From the NCBI GenBank assembly GCA_039545315.1, contig BCIM01000003.1, forward strand, positions 177,799-241,798: a stretch of DNA of 64,000 nucleotides, written 5' to 3'. Of this stretch, positions 22,608 to 34,144 are shown piece after piece (within the stretch, counting starts at the first letter, position 1; each line of letters starts with the position of its first letter). Source of the DNA: Kondoa malvinella. Its lineage: Eukaryota; Basidiomycota; Agaricostilbomycetes; Agaricostilbales; Kondoaceae. The notes below the pieces were generated by a model. It did no database searches and had not been told where the DNA came from. It worked only from the letters and a program-made list of their open reading frames with translations. A program made the position numbers and the translations under genes.

Positions 22608-23739
22608 CTATCGATTCGACCCTGCACTGCTCCCATAATCCGAACCATATCCACCAATGCTGAAACTAGCCCTTCTATTCCTCCGACCTGCACTACTGCT
22701 TTGCGGAATCTCAAACACGCTGGTCCTCCTTTCTGGTTTTGCAGTAGGTGGATAAGGTGATGGACTCTTTTGCGAGTATTCAAAAATCTGCTGGGCCTTA
22801 GGTGAACGTCGCTGCTGAGTCGCGTCAAAAATATCTTGTGGTGAAGTCGTGTATCTGCTTTGTGGTAACAGCGCAGATGGACGAGAAGAGGAAGATAGTG
22901 TAGGCCGAGTGGTTGACGCTGATGATCGGGATGGGGAAAGCGGCTGACGAGGGTAGAGTTGGGAATTCCGCGGCAAGGAAGGTAAGTAGGGTGGTGCTGG
23001 TTTCTCTTCTGGTTCAGGTAAAGTGTCCATTGTGCTACTGCGTGATTTGATGTCGTCCATAGCGCCAAAGAAGAGTGGTGATTCTGATCGACCGCGTTCA
23101 AAGGAAGAGCGGGATGAAGAAGTGTCATATGAAGGTTCTCGTCGAAGACTGCCATTGCTGGATCCTAATTGCGAGCCGTAAGAACCGTAAGAACCGACAT
23201 CGTAGTCTGGTCTGGGAGGTCGACTGATTGGTATAGGTGTCGCGTCTGGTCGGTAGGTAGGTCGAGGTATAGAACCGGGAGAGGTAGAAGGAAAGTATTC
23301 CGCTGGGATGGAAACACTTCAGAACATGTCTGAGAGCAGGCTTGAAACACACATGGCACGCGAGTGCACCCACGGGTTTGAAGATCTCTTGTAGACAGCT
23401 GTGGTTCTGTAGAAGGTAGTATAGGCTGTATAGATACTGCATGAGAGCTGTATAAGCAATAGAGCGATAAACGCTCACCGGCCGTGAACGGGTTAGATTG
23501 CCTTGAGCTGGTAGAGCGAAGCGAGCATTCGAAGTGGTCAAATTGGAGAGTGACTCGAGCAGTTCTCTGTCGGTATATGAAGAAGTAGGCGGGCCAGCAA
23601 TGGATTGCCTCTGTGTGTGGAGACCCAGTCAGAACGATGGCGCAATAGGGCTCATAGTGACAATGATTCGACGACGTACTCTGTTGGTGTTGCTGCTGCG
23701 TGAACGAGAGCCAGGGCTGGGGATATCAAACAAGGCCAT
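22608..23739 (-). CDS. Ser/Arg/Pro-rich protein of unknown function
   Basis: Not recognised. The start MALFDIPSPGSRSRSSNTNR is followed by an intron, then RQSIAGPPTSSYTDRELLES. A later exon reads EYFPSTSPGSIPRPTYRPDA, SYGSYGSQLGSS, FFGAMDDIKSRSSTMDTLPE, and ends SFSIGGYGSDYGSSAGSNR. The junctions between about 23180 and 23480 are not settled; more than one combination of short introns keeps frame. The protein is low complexity throughout, with many Ser, Arg and Pro residues and possible phosphorylation sites (RRAS, RRTS). It has no membrane segment and is probably largely disordered. Confidence 0.6.
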
Positions 23740-24368
23740 GAAGCAAGCGTTGCAGAGTTGAGCATAAGTAAGAAGAGCGAAAATCGCGAGGTTTCAAGGT
23801 GGAAGGGGGGCGGAAACAACCTTGGAGACGACGCGGAAGTGACGCTGCACGTTTATAGGCTTTGGAAGGAAGCTTCGAATGATTGTAGGCAAGTGCCGAA
23901 TGGAAGGCTGAAACGGCTGCCGTCGTCTTGCCAAGACGCTGTGTATGGCCTTGCGAGGCTGCAAGAGTGGAACGTTGCTGCTCTGGCTTGCACTGTGTTT
24001 GAGTTTTAGGTGCTTGGGACTCCTCGGGCGAATCTAATCTCGATCATAAAGGCGTGTAATGCGCAGTCATTACTTTCTGTTAAGGGCGTATAGTCATAAA
24101 GACCAGAAGAATAAGAGCGTATGACACGTTGGCGTGTTGTAGCTTGGTCCAAGTTCAGTAAAAAGAGGTCACAAGACAAGCCGGTGCGAAGAGTCTCGAG
24201 GTCGTTTGCAGCGAAGCATCGCACATCAACTGACTGACCGGCAATCTTTGAAAGCTCTGCAGACGCGACAACGAGCAGCAAGCTCTGCCAGGGCCTTCAG
24301 ACGATAGAACAGGAAGCGGGGTAGAAGTAAACAATAATTTCCAGCGCGCGTCTTGAAATTCAAAACAA
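23740..24368. promoter_or_regulatory. Divergent promoter region ahead of MRC1
   Basis: 629 bases between the starts of the Ser/Arg-rich gene and MRC1. A G-run near 23800-23812 is notable. Cell-cycle box motifs (ACGCGT-like) are not obvious. No coding exon supported. Confidence 0.4.
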
Positions 24369-27300
24369 ATGAGCTTCCAACTTCCTCTCGAGGCGCGTCT
24401 CCCTGAACGGTCACTCACTCAAAGAACTACAGCCATGGACTCACCAACGAGTGATCCGCAGCTTGTGGCCGCCATGAAGGCCACTTTGCCATCACCAGCA
24501 AGCAAAATGTCTTCGTTTCTGAGCAGACCTTCTGTGAAAGAACAAATGGCCATAATGGACGCTGCATCCGATGATGAGGAAGAGGTCCAACGAGTAGCCG
24601 CAAAGATGCTCGAAACGACGCGTCCAAAAGCTGCTCCTCTCGCTACTACTTCTTCTGAACTATCCACCCTCGCTTCAGACTTTTCCAACCAGAACGAAGG
24701 CGATGAGACCGTCCCTACTTCTCCAATGGTCTCTGAAGGCCAAGCAGCATCTCAATCTCCCATTGTCAAATCTACAGCGCGTTCCAGTAAACGTCGAAGG
24801 GTAGTCGCCGGCTCCTCAGACGAAGAAGACCATTTACCAGATGCGGCCGATCTCACTGTGCAGAAGAAGCCCTCTCCCTCCCCAGAGAAGGAGAAAAGGA
24901 AGACCAAGAAGGCGAAAAAGTCAAAGTCTCGTACTAGCTCGGGCGAATCGATTAGAGCAGCAGAGTCGAATCAATTTGGCGAGAAGGTTTGGGAGGCTGC
25001 AGAGGTCGATAGCGATGAGGATATGTTGAGCAAGAAGAGCAAGAAGTCTAAGAAGCTAAAGGTGCGGAAATCGCTTCATTGCTCCCTCACAAAGCTGATT
25101 GCAGCGTGTTGTTCGCACAGATGAAGTCTCTCACAAAGGCTCAATTGGCCGAGACGAATGCTACAACTGCTGAGCTGAAACGACGTAAGCTATACACTCA
25201 TTTTTCGAATGTCAAGGGCTGAACGTGCCCGTAGATTCCACAACACGCATTGAGCCTGGAGCAAAGAAGATGTGGAAACTCTCAGAAGTCACCGACAAGT
25301 TGTAAGCCTCTCCGTCTTCAGACTCATGCTCTCGGTTCAAGCTGATGTCATTCTAGCAAAACCAACAATCCTCCAACTCAAACTTCCCAGAAAGCTCCTC
25401 GACCGTCGTCAAGCAAGGTCGTTGAAGTCAGCTCTACGCCCGCACCTCCATCTACCGCACTCGAGAAGCATGCGGAGCACGCAGCAGACGATGACGAGAC
25501 GCAAAACCCACATGTTTGGCTTCAATCGCAAACCCAAAGTCAGACTTGTCACGTCACAAGAAAGCCTTCCAGTCCTATAGAAGACACTACTTCTCCTGCC
25601 ATGCGTAATCTAGATCTCGATGAAGACTTTGACGACTCTTTACCGGACGCCAACATGGTCAGCAAGAAGATTCACGCGGCAAAGGCAGCAAAGACTGCTG
25701 CTGCTGCTCGACCTCAATCTGATTCTGATTCCGATATCGAGATTGTTCATGCCAAGCCCAGCTCCATCAGTGCGAAACCAGCTCGACCAGATCCGAAAGC
25801 TGATTTACTCAATTGGACAAAAGGCAAACGTGCTTCTTCTGTCAGAGCAAGTGTACCTCCTTCTTCAGCTATGACCGAAACGCAATTCGTTAAAGCTGGA
25901 ACGACTTATGGTGTTCCGGCTAAGCGATCGAAATCTGCTCTTCCCTTCAGTGGCAGTACGACAGCAATCATCAAACGACCAACTGTTCCGACAAATGGTT
26001 CTGCCAACCTCAATGCTAGCTTGCTGGAGAAGGGCAGAAAGCAAGGTGCAGCTGATCGAGCCAAGAGACAAGCAGAATTCGTTGCGCGCGGTGGTGTTCA
26101 TAGAAAGGTCATTGAAGCCGCTGTGCCTTCTGCGGGCGATGCGAAAGAAGCCATTACTCGATTAGCCACTGAAGCAAAGGTCGTTGAAGAAGAGGAAGAA
26201 GACGATGATGATTGTGATCCGACTACAGTCGAGGATTTGGAGATGCAGTATAGTGGAAGTGATCAGGAGAAAGAAGCTGGCTCAGGATCGGAAGAAGAAG
26301 AATCAGATGAAGAGAAGACGGAACCTGCGCAGAGCCCAGTCAAGAATTTCGACCCTGATACCTCGACCGATTTCGAGTCTTTCAACACTAGGAAGACTTT
26401 AGCTGGTCTCGCCGAAGAAGAGTCGACCTTCATCGAGAGCGCACCCAAGATGCCTGAAATGCCTGAACGACCTCTTGGTCATTATATCGCTGGAGCAGAA
26501 GATCAGCAAATCAGCGGCTTCAGTCAGGGTTTCAGTCAAATGTTTGACGACGCTCCTCCCGCGACTTTTGCTGTAGGTGTCTGATTGATGCTAGCAGTAC
26601 TTCTCAACTGATGACCTTTCACAGGGCAACGTCTTTGCACCTCAAGCTACCCAAGCTGTCAGCAGAGACGAATATCCTGTGCACGATGTACCAGAACACT
26701 TCCGCAACCAGATGGTAGACAAGGCGAACGAGAAGGCCTTCAATGACGCTGTCGATAAGCCTGTCGAAGTTGTTCCTGAGCTGTTTGTCAATGATAAAGG
26801 GTTCGTGAATCAACTTTTGACTGTCAGTATTGTGCTGAAGTTCTTGGCGCCTATGTAGCCTGCTTACACAGCACAGAACCGAAGACATGATCTACTCGCA
26901 GACTGCTACTCAAGATCCATTAGCTCGCGGGCCGGACTCGCCTCCTCGCACAGTACCAGGCTTTTCAGATTCTGAAGACTCGGATACAGAGGCGCAACAG
27001 CAAGCTCAATCACCTGCTGGTTCTTCTTCTGGCTCTCGTCGTCCACTTCAACAAGTCGTCGATTCTGGCTCAGAGGCAGAAGACGAGACTGCACCTGCTC
27101 AAATCGTCAAAGTAACGCTACCAGCGCCTATTGAAGCTTCTACATCTTCGCTTTCGCAGCCTGTACCAGCTGATGCTTTTGCTATGATGGCGCAAGCTCA
27201 AGCTGCTGCCGGCGCCAAAAAGTCAGCGAAAGCAAAGGGCAAACGCAGTGCCTTCGTCAATGATCAAGCATACGAGTCTGAGGAAGATGAACGCTATGGT

Positions 27301-28463
27301 GGCTTCATGGGTGGCAGCTCGAGGAACCAGGAAGATGACAAGGATGATGGCAGTGATCTTGATCAAAACCTGGAAGAACTGGTCGATGACCAAAAAGTCG
27401 ATGCCGAGATACAACACGAGCAGGATTTATTGGCTGGCGAGCGTTACCAGTGCGTTCATTCCTTCGAAAAACTTGCTCTTACTGATGCTGTCCTGCAGAG
27501 AACAAGTTGCAGCGGATGACGCCCAGTTGCAGAAGCGCGTACAGAAAGACGCAAGCGGAGCATGGCGAAGCAAGCGTGCTCAAGACGGCATGCTCTCTGA
27601 CGGCGACTACTCTGATGATGACTATGGTCGAACAAACGCGAGGCAGGGCAAGGCGAAGAAGCGGAAGATCGATGGAGATCAAATGGATGCAATCGGTATG
27701 TTCGGCTTAACGGCATGGATCTTCCGCTAACCTTTTGCTCAGCCAACAATGAAGAGACTCAAGCATTCGCTCGTGAATACCACACCTCGCATAATCCGGA
27801 AGATAAGGATGTCGGCTTCTTGCATGAAGCAACACAAGCGGAAGCGGACGAGTCTGACGAAGATGAAGCACCAGTCAAGATGAGTACACGAGAACGAGAG
27901 GAGCACATTCGCGCGTTGATCGAGGTGAGTCTCTCTCGTGTTAGAATTTATAGATTCCTGACGCCAGCTGCAGAGCACAAAGGCTGGCAAAGCAATGCCC
28001 ATACCTGCTGGACCCAGCAGCGACCGATCTCCGGAGTCACAATTGCGCGTCAAGGACCGGACGCAAAATCGAGCCAATCCTCGAGCAGCAAATGCGTGGA
28101 CCAAAGACGATCATTTTGATGATATTGACGTGAGCTATCTGAGCAAAGCACACTCGATCATTGCTCATCCATTGACAGGCCACTTACAAGTCATACGCAC
28201 CCCAAGATACCCTGTATAATCGTCAGCTGCGAGCCAAAGAAGCATCTGAAGCTAGTCAATCGCGCGGATCTATGGGCAAGTCTGGCGGTGCCAAATCCAG
28301 CGTCACGTCATACGCTACGAAAGTTGCAAAACGACCTGCTACTGGCAAGACCATGTCTGCACCGGCAGTCTTCGCATCGAAAGTCAAAGGTTCGAGCAAG
28401 GCATCATCATTTCCCAAGTCAAAGGGCTTGGCTACTTCTAGGAGCGCTTCTTTTGCAAAGTGA
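24369..28463 (+). CDS. MRC1: Mediator of replication checkpoint (Mrc1/claspin homologue)
   Basis: A replisome-bound protein that relays the stalled-fork signal from Mec1/ATR to Rad53/Chk1 kinases and supports fork speed. The coding sequence is rich in Ser, Glu, Lys and SQ/TQ-like sites as expected (for example SQSPIVKS, TQTSQK). The recognisable claspin/Mrc1 core lies at about 27220-27700: KRSAFVNDQAYESEEDERYG, DQNLEELVDDQKVDAEI, then AADDAQLQKRVQKDASGAWR and LSDGDYSDDDYG. Upstream blocks include FLSRPSVKEQMAIMDAASDDEEE and LDLDEDFDDSLPDANMVSKK. The end is a basic Ser/Lys-rich tail. About nine short introns are needed. The first ATG (24369) was chosen; a second in-frame ATG at 24435 is possible. 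Confidence 0.85.
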
Positions 28464-28509
28464 ATAACATCTGTACATCCAATTCATACATAGCATTGCA
28501 TCATTTACA

Positions 28510-30877
28510 TCATTTTCGACCCGTTCTGAAGGCTCTGCGCACCAGGCGCCTTAGGCTTGACCGCTTCACCCGCTTGCATTGGCTAGATTGTTCCTGACTT
28601 GACCCTGCTTGATTTGTAAGTGTGCTTGGATCGTCCTCGGCACTTCCGCTAGTTGAAGAAGAAGAGGATGAAGCAGATGATTCGCCTTCGGAGGTGGTGT
28701 CATCTGTGCTGGTCGTGTCGTCCTTATCAGCCGTCGCAGCTTGGTCCTGACTACCATCAGCTATGTTGTCGTTGATAGCAGCTGTCGAGCTTTCGCTTCT
28801 CTGGCATTCTCCCCCTGTGTCAGAACCAATGGCGCACTACAGCAGCTTCATGAGGAAAGCATAGACATCAACTGATTTCGACTGACAGCTCCAGCAGGTG
28901 GTAACGTGCCAGGTGGACCCTCGTAAGCAGTCGAAGGCGAAAGCAGATCAGGGCGTTTGTTGCATTTGGATGTGTCGGTACTTGCGCCGAATTGATGACA
29001 GCCTGGCAAATAGTCAATCACACCGAGGACTTGCTCGTCCACATCTGGCGTCTAGTTCAAGGTGAGCTTTGTGGGCCTTTTAGCGGGGCAGTCTTCACCT
29101 TGAAACAATAATCGCCTTCAGGTTTGATCTCGAAAGCGGTGCAATCTTGCACATTTCCTTCAGGGTTTGTAGCCTTGTTACAGTTCTTCACAGCATCTTT
29201 GAGCGTCTCGGTATCCCAGCCCTGTTAGCATAATGAGCTCCTGGCAGCCTTGTCAAAGTGTCTGCACTGACATTGACAAAGTCTGCATGCAAGCTATAAC
29301 CTGTTGCATCGCCAGTGGCCTACACACTCCTTGTCAGCGGTGCTACGAACAGCCAAAACCAAAGTAAGCGTACATAAACAAATGGTTGGCTAGTATTGAA
29401 AGCCTCGGACCAAAAATCTTTGAAGGGCGCAGTCTCCCAGACTGATGATGCATCAGCGCATTTCATTCACTTTGTCTTAAGACAGCCTACTGAGCTCAAA
29501 GAAGACACGAGGATAGTGAATCGGATGGGTGTCGGGACAAGTGATGCCATCCTCCACAGCTTCTCCCTGTCAAGAAGATGTTAAAGCTTGCAAGTGACAG
29601 GTGGCTAATACAAACCTTCCAATCTGTACCAGGATTGCTCGGATAGCTGATGTGATCCATCTTGAGCGGATTATCTGACTTGGGTTTGCCATTCCCGCAA
29701 TGAGGCATCGTAACCTGGCCTCTTATCTGACCACAGTAATAGCTTAGACGCAAAATTCAGTCCAGGTTCGAGTCTCAAGGGCAAAACAAACGCCGGAAGC
29801 TAGAACAAGAAGAGCGTCAGCTGGGCAGCGGTATGATACAGCAATTAGGCTTACCTCTGGCGCCTCAACCAAGTTGCCCGGACCATCAGCTGTAGATGTT
29901 TCAGCGGTCTGTTCCTTCTTATAGCAGCTCAACGCTGACCTTGTAAACATTTGTGCTTTACAGCTTGGTTGGACCACTCGCTTGGATCAAAGGTACGTCT
30001 TGTAGGGTTTCCGCCAATATTCGAAAAAGAATCCGGAAAAGGTTCTGCTGATCCATCGTCTGGATAGAAGTAGTACTTTCGACGTAATCAGGATGTTAGC
30101 AAACCAGAGCAAACCGTTACAAAGTGAATCAATCAGCTTACAACAGTGAAAGTCACTCCGACGCTAGCGAATGAGCCATTTCTGATTTCCGTGTCAGTAC
30201 ATTCGTTTGCAAAGGCGTCGAAAGGCTCACGCGAAGGCAAAACTGTGTGATTCGAAGGTCAAATTGCGACACAGGGCTGGCAACGCCGTACTAGAGATTC
30301 GGGAACCAGTATGCGCTGAAGTAGAGACGTTCGGTTGTCAGCGAAATCCATTCCAGAGAGAAGATGCAACCTCACCTCATGTCCTGCTTGACAGGCGCTG
30401 TCGAGCAATCACCCGCTTGCAAATCTTTGGTTGTTAGTTCCTTCAAACCAAAGTTGCTTGACGAATAAATAATGTCTGCCAGTGTGATCAGACAATGTCG
30501 GGCATCGCATGAAGAGACATACGAGAATGCGCAGATAAGCTGTCCGGACTGAGTAAAGCATCAGTGACATGTTCTTAAGCTTTGAGCGATATACCGACTT
30601 GACGATAGCTTATAGGGCACTGTCAGCATGGAGAGACTAGACTAGTTCAGACGGGAAACTCACGATCGACTCGTTCGGAGACGAGACCCGCTCCCTAGCA
30701 TCTTCAGATTAGTAGACCCCGCGCAAGCGAGGATTTCATACATTCGCAAAAGCCATCCGCTATCCCATAGCATATATGTAAGCCAAGCGCAGCTACCGTT
30801 GAAGTGACACGTACCCAGAACGCCTGAACATATTGGATATAGACAAAGAAGAGAGTGATGCTTCGAGAAGCCCTCAT
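28510..30877 (-). CDS. Secreted DUF1996-domain protein
   Basis: An extracellular or wall-linked protein of unknown activity. The start MRASRSITLFFVYIQYVQAF is a signal peptide. Splicing tiny exons gives WRMAFANGAGLVSERVDPIV, NPDSLSAHSHIIYSSSNFG, LQAGDCSTAPVKQDMSAYW and FPNLYFAFANGSFASVGVTF, the ordered signature of DUF1996, including the SAHSH motif and the YWxPxLYF motif. Later exons give MPHCGNGKPKSDNPLKMDHI, HADFVNGWDTETLKDAVKNC and VLGVIDYLPGCHQFGAS. The C-terminus adds a Ser/Thr/Asp-rich stretch and a basic end (KRVKRSSLRRLVRRAFR). An apparent in-frame TAG near 30292 is removed by a donor inside it (TA|GTACGG). More than twelve introns; exons between 29560 and 29900 are only partly solved. 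Its stop lies 46 bases from that of MRC1. Confidence 0.82.
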
Positions 30878-31179
30878 GATTGGAATAGGCTCGATGCCTC
30901 AAAGGAATGAAGAAAGCGATAGACGCTCTGAAATATAGGTTGAATCGTAAAGTACAGGGTGGTCTAGGAAGAGAGAGTCAAGAGATGGCAGCCGAATTCG
31001 GCCAATTCTAGACAAAGGGAGACGTTCCAGCTGTGAGAAAGCCAGCGTAAAGTTATAAGAATAGCATCGTACAGCGCGAGATCTGTACAGATAGCATTCC
31101 CGTGTACACCAAGTCTGCTTGTTCAAACACGAGCAGGCGCTTGAAGATCAGACAGAAGAAACCAGTGCGGCCAGCAAGA
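30878..31179. promoter_or_regulatory. Divergent promoter of the DUF1996 and SEN15 genes
   Basis: 302 bases between two divergent start codons. No specific element recognised. Confidence 0.4.
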
Positions 31180-31789
31180 ATGGCAGCAGACAACGTGAGT
31201 CCAAGAGGCAGGTGCAGCAGCGGTATTGACCAGACAAAGTTGCATAGGCAGAATTGCAGCAGTTTTGCGAGAAATACCCAGCTCAAGCTGGAGCTTTGGT
31301 TCATGCATACAGAGACCTGACACTGTGTATGTCGCGCTGTTGACTTGTGCTGTAAGCCTTGGTTGACGCGGAAGGGATAGCCCAGCAATGGGATGACATT
31401 TCGCTGACGGAGCTGGATGACAACATGGGCTGTCTGATACTGGGCCATTTGGCTGGTCAAGTAAGGCTCTTACGATCTCACAGACAGCGGCTGACGCTCT
31501 GAGCAGCCCATGCGCTACGTCTACCCAATGCATCTCAACCAGCCTAGCAACATGTCAAGGTGAGTGAGCATGTCCTTTTGCTTCTTCCAGCTGAGCAAGG
31601 GCAATAGACTGCAGAAGATCGTCCTGTCACCACAAGTCCCTTCGAAGGAAGTCACCTTAGGCATTGTCTCGCCAGATGCTTCGATTGTATACTACATTCT
31701 GCGTGATGGCATAGTTTGTAAGTCTAGTATAAAATGGCACGTGCTACCGTACTGATGCGCATACAGCTCCCAAAGAAGTACCAGAATGA
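31180..31789 (+). CDS. SEN15: tRNA-splicing endonuclease subunit Sen15
   Basis: A structural subunit of the heterotetrameric endonuclease that cuts introns from pre-tRNAs. Six exons splice in frame: 31180-31194, 31263-31326, 31381-31460, 31507-31559, 31596-31717 and 31767-31789, giving 118 residues. The order of blocks fits the family: CEKYPAQAGALVHAYRDLTL, then QQWDDISLTEL, RYVYPMHLNQ and, most telling, LGIVSPDASIVYYILRDGIV followed by SP near the end. The protein is short but within the family range. The gene converges on the hexosaminidase gene with only 28 bases between stops. Confidence 0.85.
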
Positions 31790-31817
31790 GCGTTCAACAC
31801 GTCCCCGGACGAGCGCG

Positions 31818-33942
31818 TCAAGCTTGATATCTTCCGAATGTCTGGTGCAAGAACTTTGCAGCATGGCTTCGCAATCGATCTTGCCAGCCATATACGGTTT
31901 GAGCTCTGGATGGCGATGCTGACTTGTCGCAAGCGCCTGGCCGTAAAGCACACCACTCGGGTTGCAAAGGGATGGCATTGATGCCACGAGCCTATCAGCA
32001 AGTCAAAGGAAGGCAGAGAAGCTGTTGTGACGGAACGTACTTTCATACGATAGCGAGCATCGTGCAATCGAGGTAGCGCGTTGTCCAACTCCCCCTTCTT
32101 GTTGCCACTCCAAAACACTTCAACAGCAGCCAAAGCTCTCGGCCAGAGCAATGTGTCGAGATTCGTCTCGTCTGCTTGTTCTGACCAGAGCAAAACTTGT
32201 CCTCCCATAACGAGCTTGTGCTGATCTGCTGTTAAGCCGGCGAGTGGATCGAAGGAGAGCATTTGTTGCCAGCTTAGGACACTTTCATCAGATAGGACAA
32301 TTTCGATGCTGGACACGACTCACGAGCGGTATTTGCACCATGATTCACCAGTGTCTTGTCCCAGCCAGCTGCCTCTTCCGCAGTCGAGATCTGAGGGGGG
32401 CTATGAGCATGATTCTTCTTATAGTAGCCGAACGTACAGAAGTAGTCGCTTGCAGCATGGATGATGCGAAGCTTCTGGTCGGCTACCGCTCTTGCTTTTT
32501 GACTCGAAGTCCATACGGCAACCTGGATATGTTCAGTTTCCTACAAAGATAGATGGCTACGAGCGTACCAAAGTGTTCGTCTCTCGTAGACCAATATCAT
32601 GCTGCAGAATGATCTCCTCCCAGACAAGCAGCTCTTTTCGATGAGCTCGTATAGCATCGTGTGTCTCTTTGACAAAATGCTTCAAAGCCTCATTGTACGA
32701 CATGCCAGATGCTTTTAAAGCTTCAATGAATGCCGGATCCGATTCGTAGCAAGCTCTATTGATCTCGTCCCCGCCAGAACTGACGTAGTGACTCGATGTT
32801 CTGCTCGAGACTTCCTCAAAAATGCCTTCGAAGAGAGAGATAGCTTCTGGCTGAAGGAAATTGATCTGACCGGATGGTGGCTCATTGGCATATTTGGCCC
32901 AGGGTTCTTTTAGGTTGCAGGAGACTAGATCAGGGTGACTTTCGGCGACGCTACTTGTGTGCCCCTAAGCTAATATCAGTAGAGGTCGTCATCCTGTGAA
33001 GGAGACTGACGGGACTGTCTACCTCAAGCATGACATCAATCCCTCTTGCGTTAGCATATTTGCTGAGCTCGTTGACATCATCAACAGTGTAGGTCTGCTC
33101 GGGGCTATATGCGCCCTTCGCAGCGCTGGACAATGCTCAGCTCGTGTCTGTGGACCACAAGTCCAGGCTCACAGCTTAGGGTAGCGCTCCAAATGCAATG
33201 GCCACGCATGCGAGTCGGTAATATGCCAGTGGAATTGATTGAATTTCCAACTACTTGCTACGTCAAGCATCGATTTGAGGGAGTCGAGAGGGTAGAAATT
33301 TCGCGATGTGTCCAGTAGGATACCTCTCCAGGGATATGCAGCCCAGTCCTGTTGATAGTTGAGGATTTGCGCTCTCTCTAGCTAGTGTCCACTCACTCGG
33401 ATCGTCAAGGGAGCTTCCATAACGTACTTTGCCTGTTTGCCGCCAGTCGGAGGAAGCGTATAGACGAGCTGGAGAAAGGTAGATAGACCTCGGAAGATCC
33501 CAATAGCAGTATAGGAAGTGAGGGAAGCTTCTCCTTCGTGCACCTTCAGGGTATAGGCTTCGTCACGATCTTCGAGAGGCTTGACAGCATCCTGACTGAT
33601 GTCGCCTAGCTCCAGTGAGCCACAGCGTTCGTGAATGGCCAGATGCAGGCTGTTGAGCGTCGCAGCCTCGAATACTGCGGCACGATCTGTCTCGCCTCGT
33701 CCTACGATGACACGCTGATGCGTCTCTTGCTGAAGCAGCTCAGATGCGCGTTCGATGGCCGCATGTAGGTCTGGCAGAGCATCCAAATCTTCAGAAGCTT
33801 TGATAGAGAAGCTCGACAATCGCAGATGCTGTCTTCCTTTGAAGTACTCTTGCGGTTGAGGGGCAATAGCGAGAACAGACGACGCAAAGGAGAGATACAG
33901 GACTGAACACAGTAGCAGATTAACGTGCTGTAGCCAGTGCAT
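31818..33942 (-). CDS. Secreted beta-N-acetylhexosaminidase (GH20)
   Basis: Hydrolyses terminal N-acetylhexosamine residues from chitin oligomers or glycans outside the cell. The start MHWLQHVNLLLCSVLYLSFA with SSVLA is a signal peptide. The N-terminal zincin-like domain shows APQPQEYFKGRQHLRLSSF and EAYTLKVHEGEASLTSYTAI with FRGLSTFLQL. The GH20 barrel follows, with the catalytic Asp-Glu pair visible in SSGGDEINRACYESDPAF (about 32750) and ARGIDVMLEVDSP upstream. Downstream come LVVWEEIILQ-type sequence, GGQVLLWSEQADETNLDTLL and WPRALAAVEVFWSG. The end GINAIPLQPEWCALRPGACD is typical of fungal enzymes. About six short introns. Length near 590 residues is usual for the family. Confidence 0.93.
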
Positions 33943-34144
33943 GAGGTTCAGTCTGCTCTAATATCTAGCGCAGACCGACTGCGTTGTGAACCTGCAGGGA
34001 GCACGAGCGTGTAACGATTTCCTTTGCAAGAAGCGAATGATACAGACACAGCAGCAGAAAGAGCGACCGTTACTCGCCAACCCGCCCGAAACCCAAATGA
34101 CGACCTCTCGACAGACCGGCTGCGAGACTCTCCCTTCACCCGCA

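Noticed and set aside
29756..29780. GGTTCGAGTCT, resembling a tRNA B box
   Set aside because: No matching acceptor stem, A box or anticodon arm could be built around it, and it lies within the DUF1996 gene.
31053..31533. Minus-strand frames of 135-136 codons upstream of the hexosaminidase
   Set aside because: They overlap the SEN15 exons, which splice perfectly in frame on the plus strand.
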